From: an uncultured Thermoanaerobacteraceae bacterium
GTDB lineage: Bacteria; Bacillota; DSM-12270; Thermacetogeniales; Thermacetogeniaceae
Direction: 5' to 3'
NCBI GenBank assembly: GCA_937914965.1
Contig: CALGIY010000344.1
Span: forward strand, 1 to 9,474
Length of the DNA: 9,474 nucleotides
Part shown: piece by piece, positions 9,124 through 9,474 of the stretch
Position numbering within the stretch: position 1 is the first letter of the stretch
How the letters are laid out: each line of letters starts with the position of its first letter
Notes under the pieces: generated by a model
What the model saw: the letters and a program-made list of their open reading frames with translations, nothing else
The model's database searches: none
What the model was told of the DNA's origin: nothing
Program-made: the position numbers and the translations under genes

Positions 9124-9474
9124 CTAAAAATATTTCTCCGCCGCATTCCCTGCAGGAGAAAAGTCAGCAGGTGGCCGGCCTAGACCGAAATAAGAGTGAA
9201 TGGCCTGGACAATGCGCACTGCTGCTCTCCCGTCCCCGTAAGGGTTAACAGCATTCGCCATCCCCATGTAAGCATCCTCATCATCCAAAAGACGGCTGAC
9301 CTCAACCTCAATTTTCCGGCGATCAGTTCCGATCAGCAGCGCAGTACCGAAGCTGACTGCTTCTGGCCTTTCGGTCACCTCACGCAGAACAAGCACGGGT
9401 TTTCCCAGAGCGGGGGCTTCCTCCTGGATCCCCCCAGAGTCAGTAAGCACCAGGTAGGACATCTTCATCACATT
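9124..9474 (-). CDS. wecB: UDP-N-acetylglucosamine 2-epimerase, C-terminal part (cut by window edge)
   Basis: Cytoplasmic enzyme interconverting UDP-GlcNAc and UDP-ManNAc, the precursor step for teichoic-acid linkage units and other ManNAc-containing surface polymers. Only the last 117 or so residues are visible. The frame continues past the right edge, and the GTG at 9471 is an internal codon, not a start. The visible part carries the UDP-binding block [29 protein letters not shown], then a conserved [13 protein letters not shown] near the C-terminus. The enzyme normally has about 370-390 residues, so the gene probably extends some 800 bp further. It lies 88 bp before atpZ in the same direction, a neighbourhood also seen in Bacillus (mnaA next to atp). 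No terminator was seen between them. Confidence 0.94.
   Translation of the reverse strand, partial: NVMKMSYLVLTDSGGIQEEAPALGKPVLVLREVTERPEAVSFGTALLIGTDRRKIEVEVSRLLDDEDAYMGMANAVNPYGDGRAAVRIVQAIHSYFGLGRPPADFSPAGNAAEKYF

Overview
The window looks like chromosomal DNA from an endospore-lineage Firmicute of the class Clostridia, roughly the Desulfotomaculum/Pelotomaculum/Moorella/Thermacetogenium neighbourhood. This placement is inferred from four things: a long Bacillus-type SRP RNA, the order wecB-atpZ-atpI-atpBEFHAGDC, a Moco/tungsten-cofactor riboswitch with a tungstate-type permease, and strong AGGAGG ribosome binding sites with frequent TTG/GTG starts. No species assignment is possible from sequence reading alone.

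Layout. All protein genes lie on the minus strand, so they read from right to left. At the right edge is the C-terminal part of a UDP-GlcNAc 2-epimerase (9124-9474, cut by the window). An 88-bp gap with a sigma-H-like promoter candidate leads into a complete F1Fo ATP synthase operon: atpZ, atpI, atpB (a), atpE (c), atpF (b), atpH (delta), atpA (alpha), atpG (gamma), atpD (beta), atpC (epsilon). The operon ends in a clear intrinsic terminator at 1761-1791. From atpF to atpC the genes abut or overlap, apart from 20 bp between atpA and atpG. The one large internal gap (193 bp, between atpE and atpF) holds a striking nested palindrome.

Left of the terminator is about 200 bp with no identified gene. 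It is followed by a second, separately regulated minus-strand unit: a promoter candidate, a molybdenum/tungsten-cofactor (Moco) riboswitch at 1395-1495, its intrinsic terminator at 1334-1377, a complete TupB-like tungstate ABC permease, and a TupC-like ATPase gene that is broken after about 66 codons. No substrate-binding protein (TupA) lies in the unit. The break falls next to the probable terminator of a plus-strand SRP RNA gene that fills positions 8-275, so the two units converge head-on.

How it works together. The Atp proteins form one machine: a, b and c make the membrane Fo ion channel, and alpha, beta, gamma, delta and epsilon make F1. AtpZ and AtpI are accessory membrane proteins. 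The tup unit looks like a cofactor-regulated tungstate uptake operon that has been damaged by a rearrangement. I see no evidence of a wholly new biological system. The points most worth a second look are the intact riboswitch in front of an incomplete transporter, the SRP RNA/tupC junction, the atpE-atpF palindrome, and the hexanucleotide repeat in atpZ.
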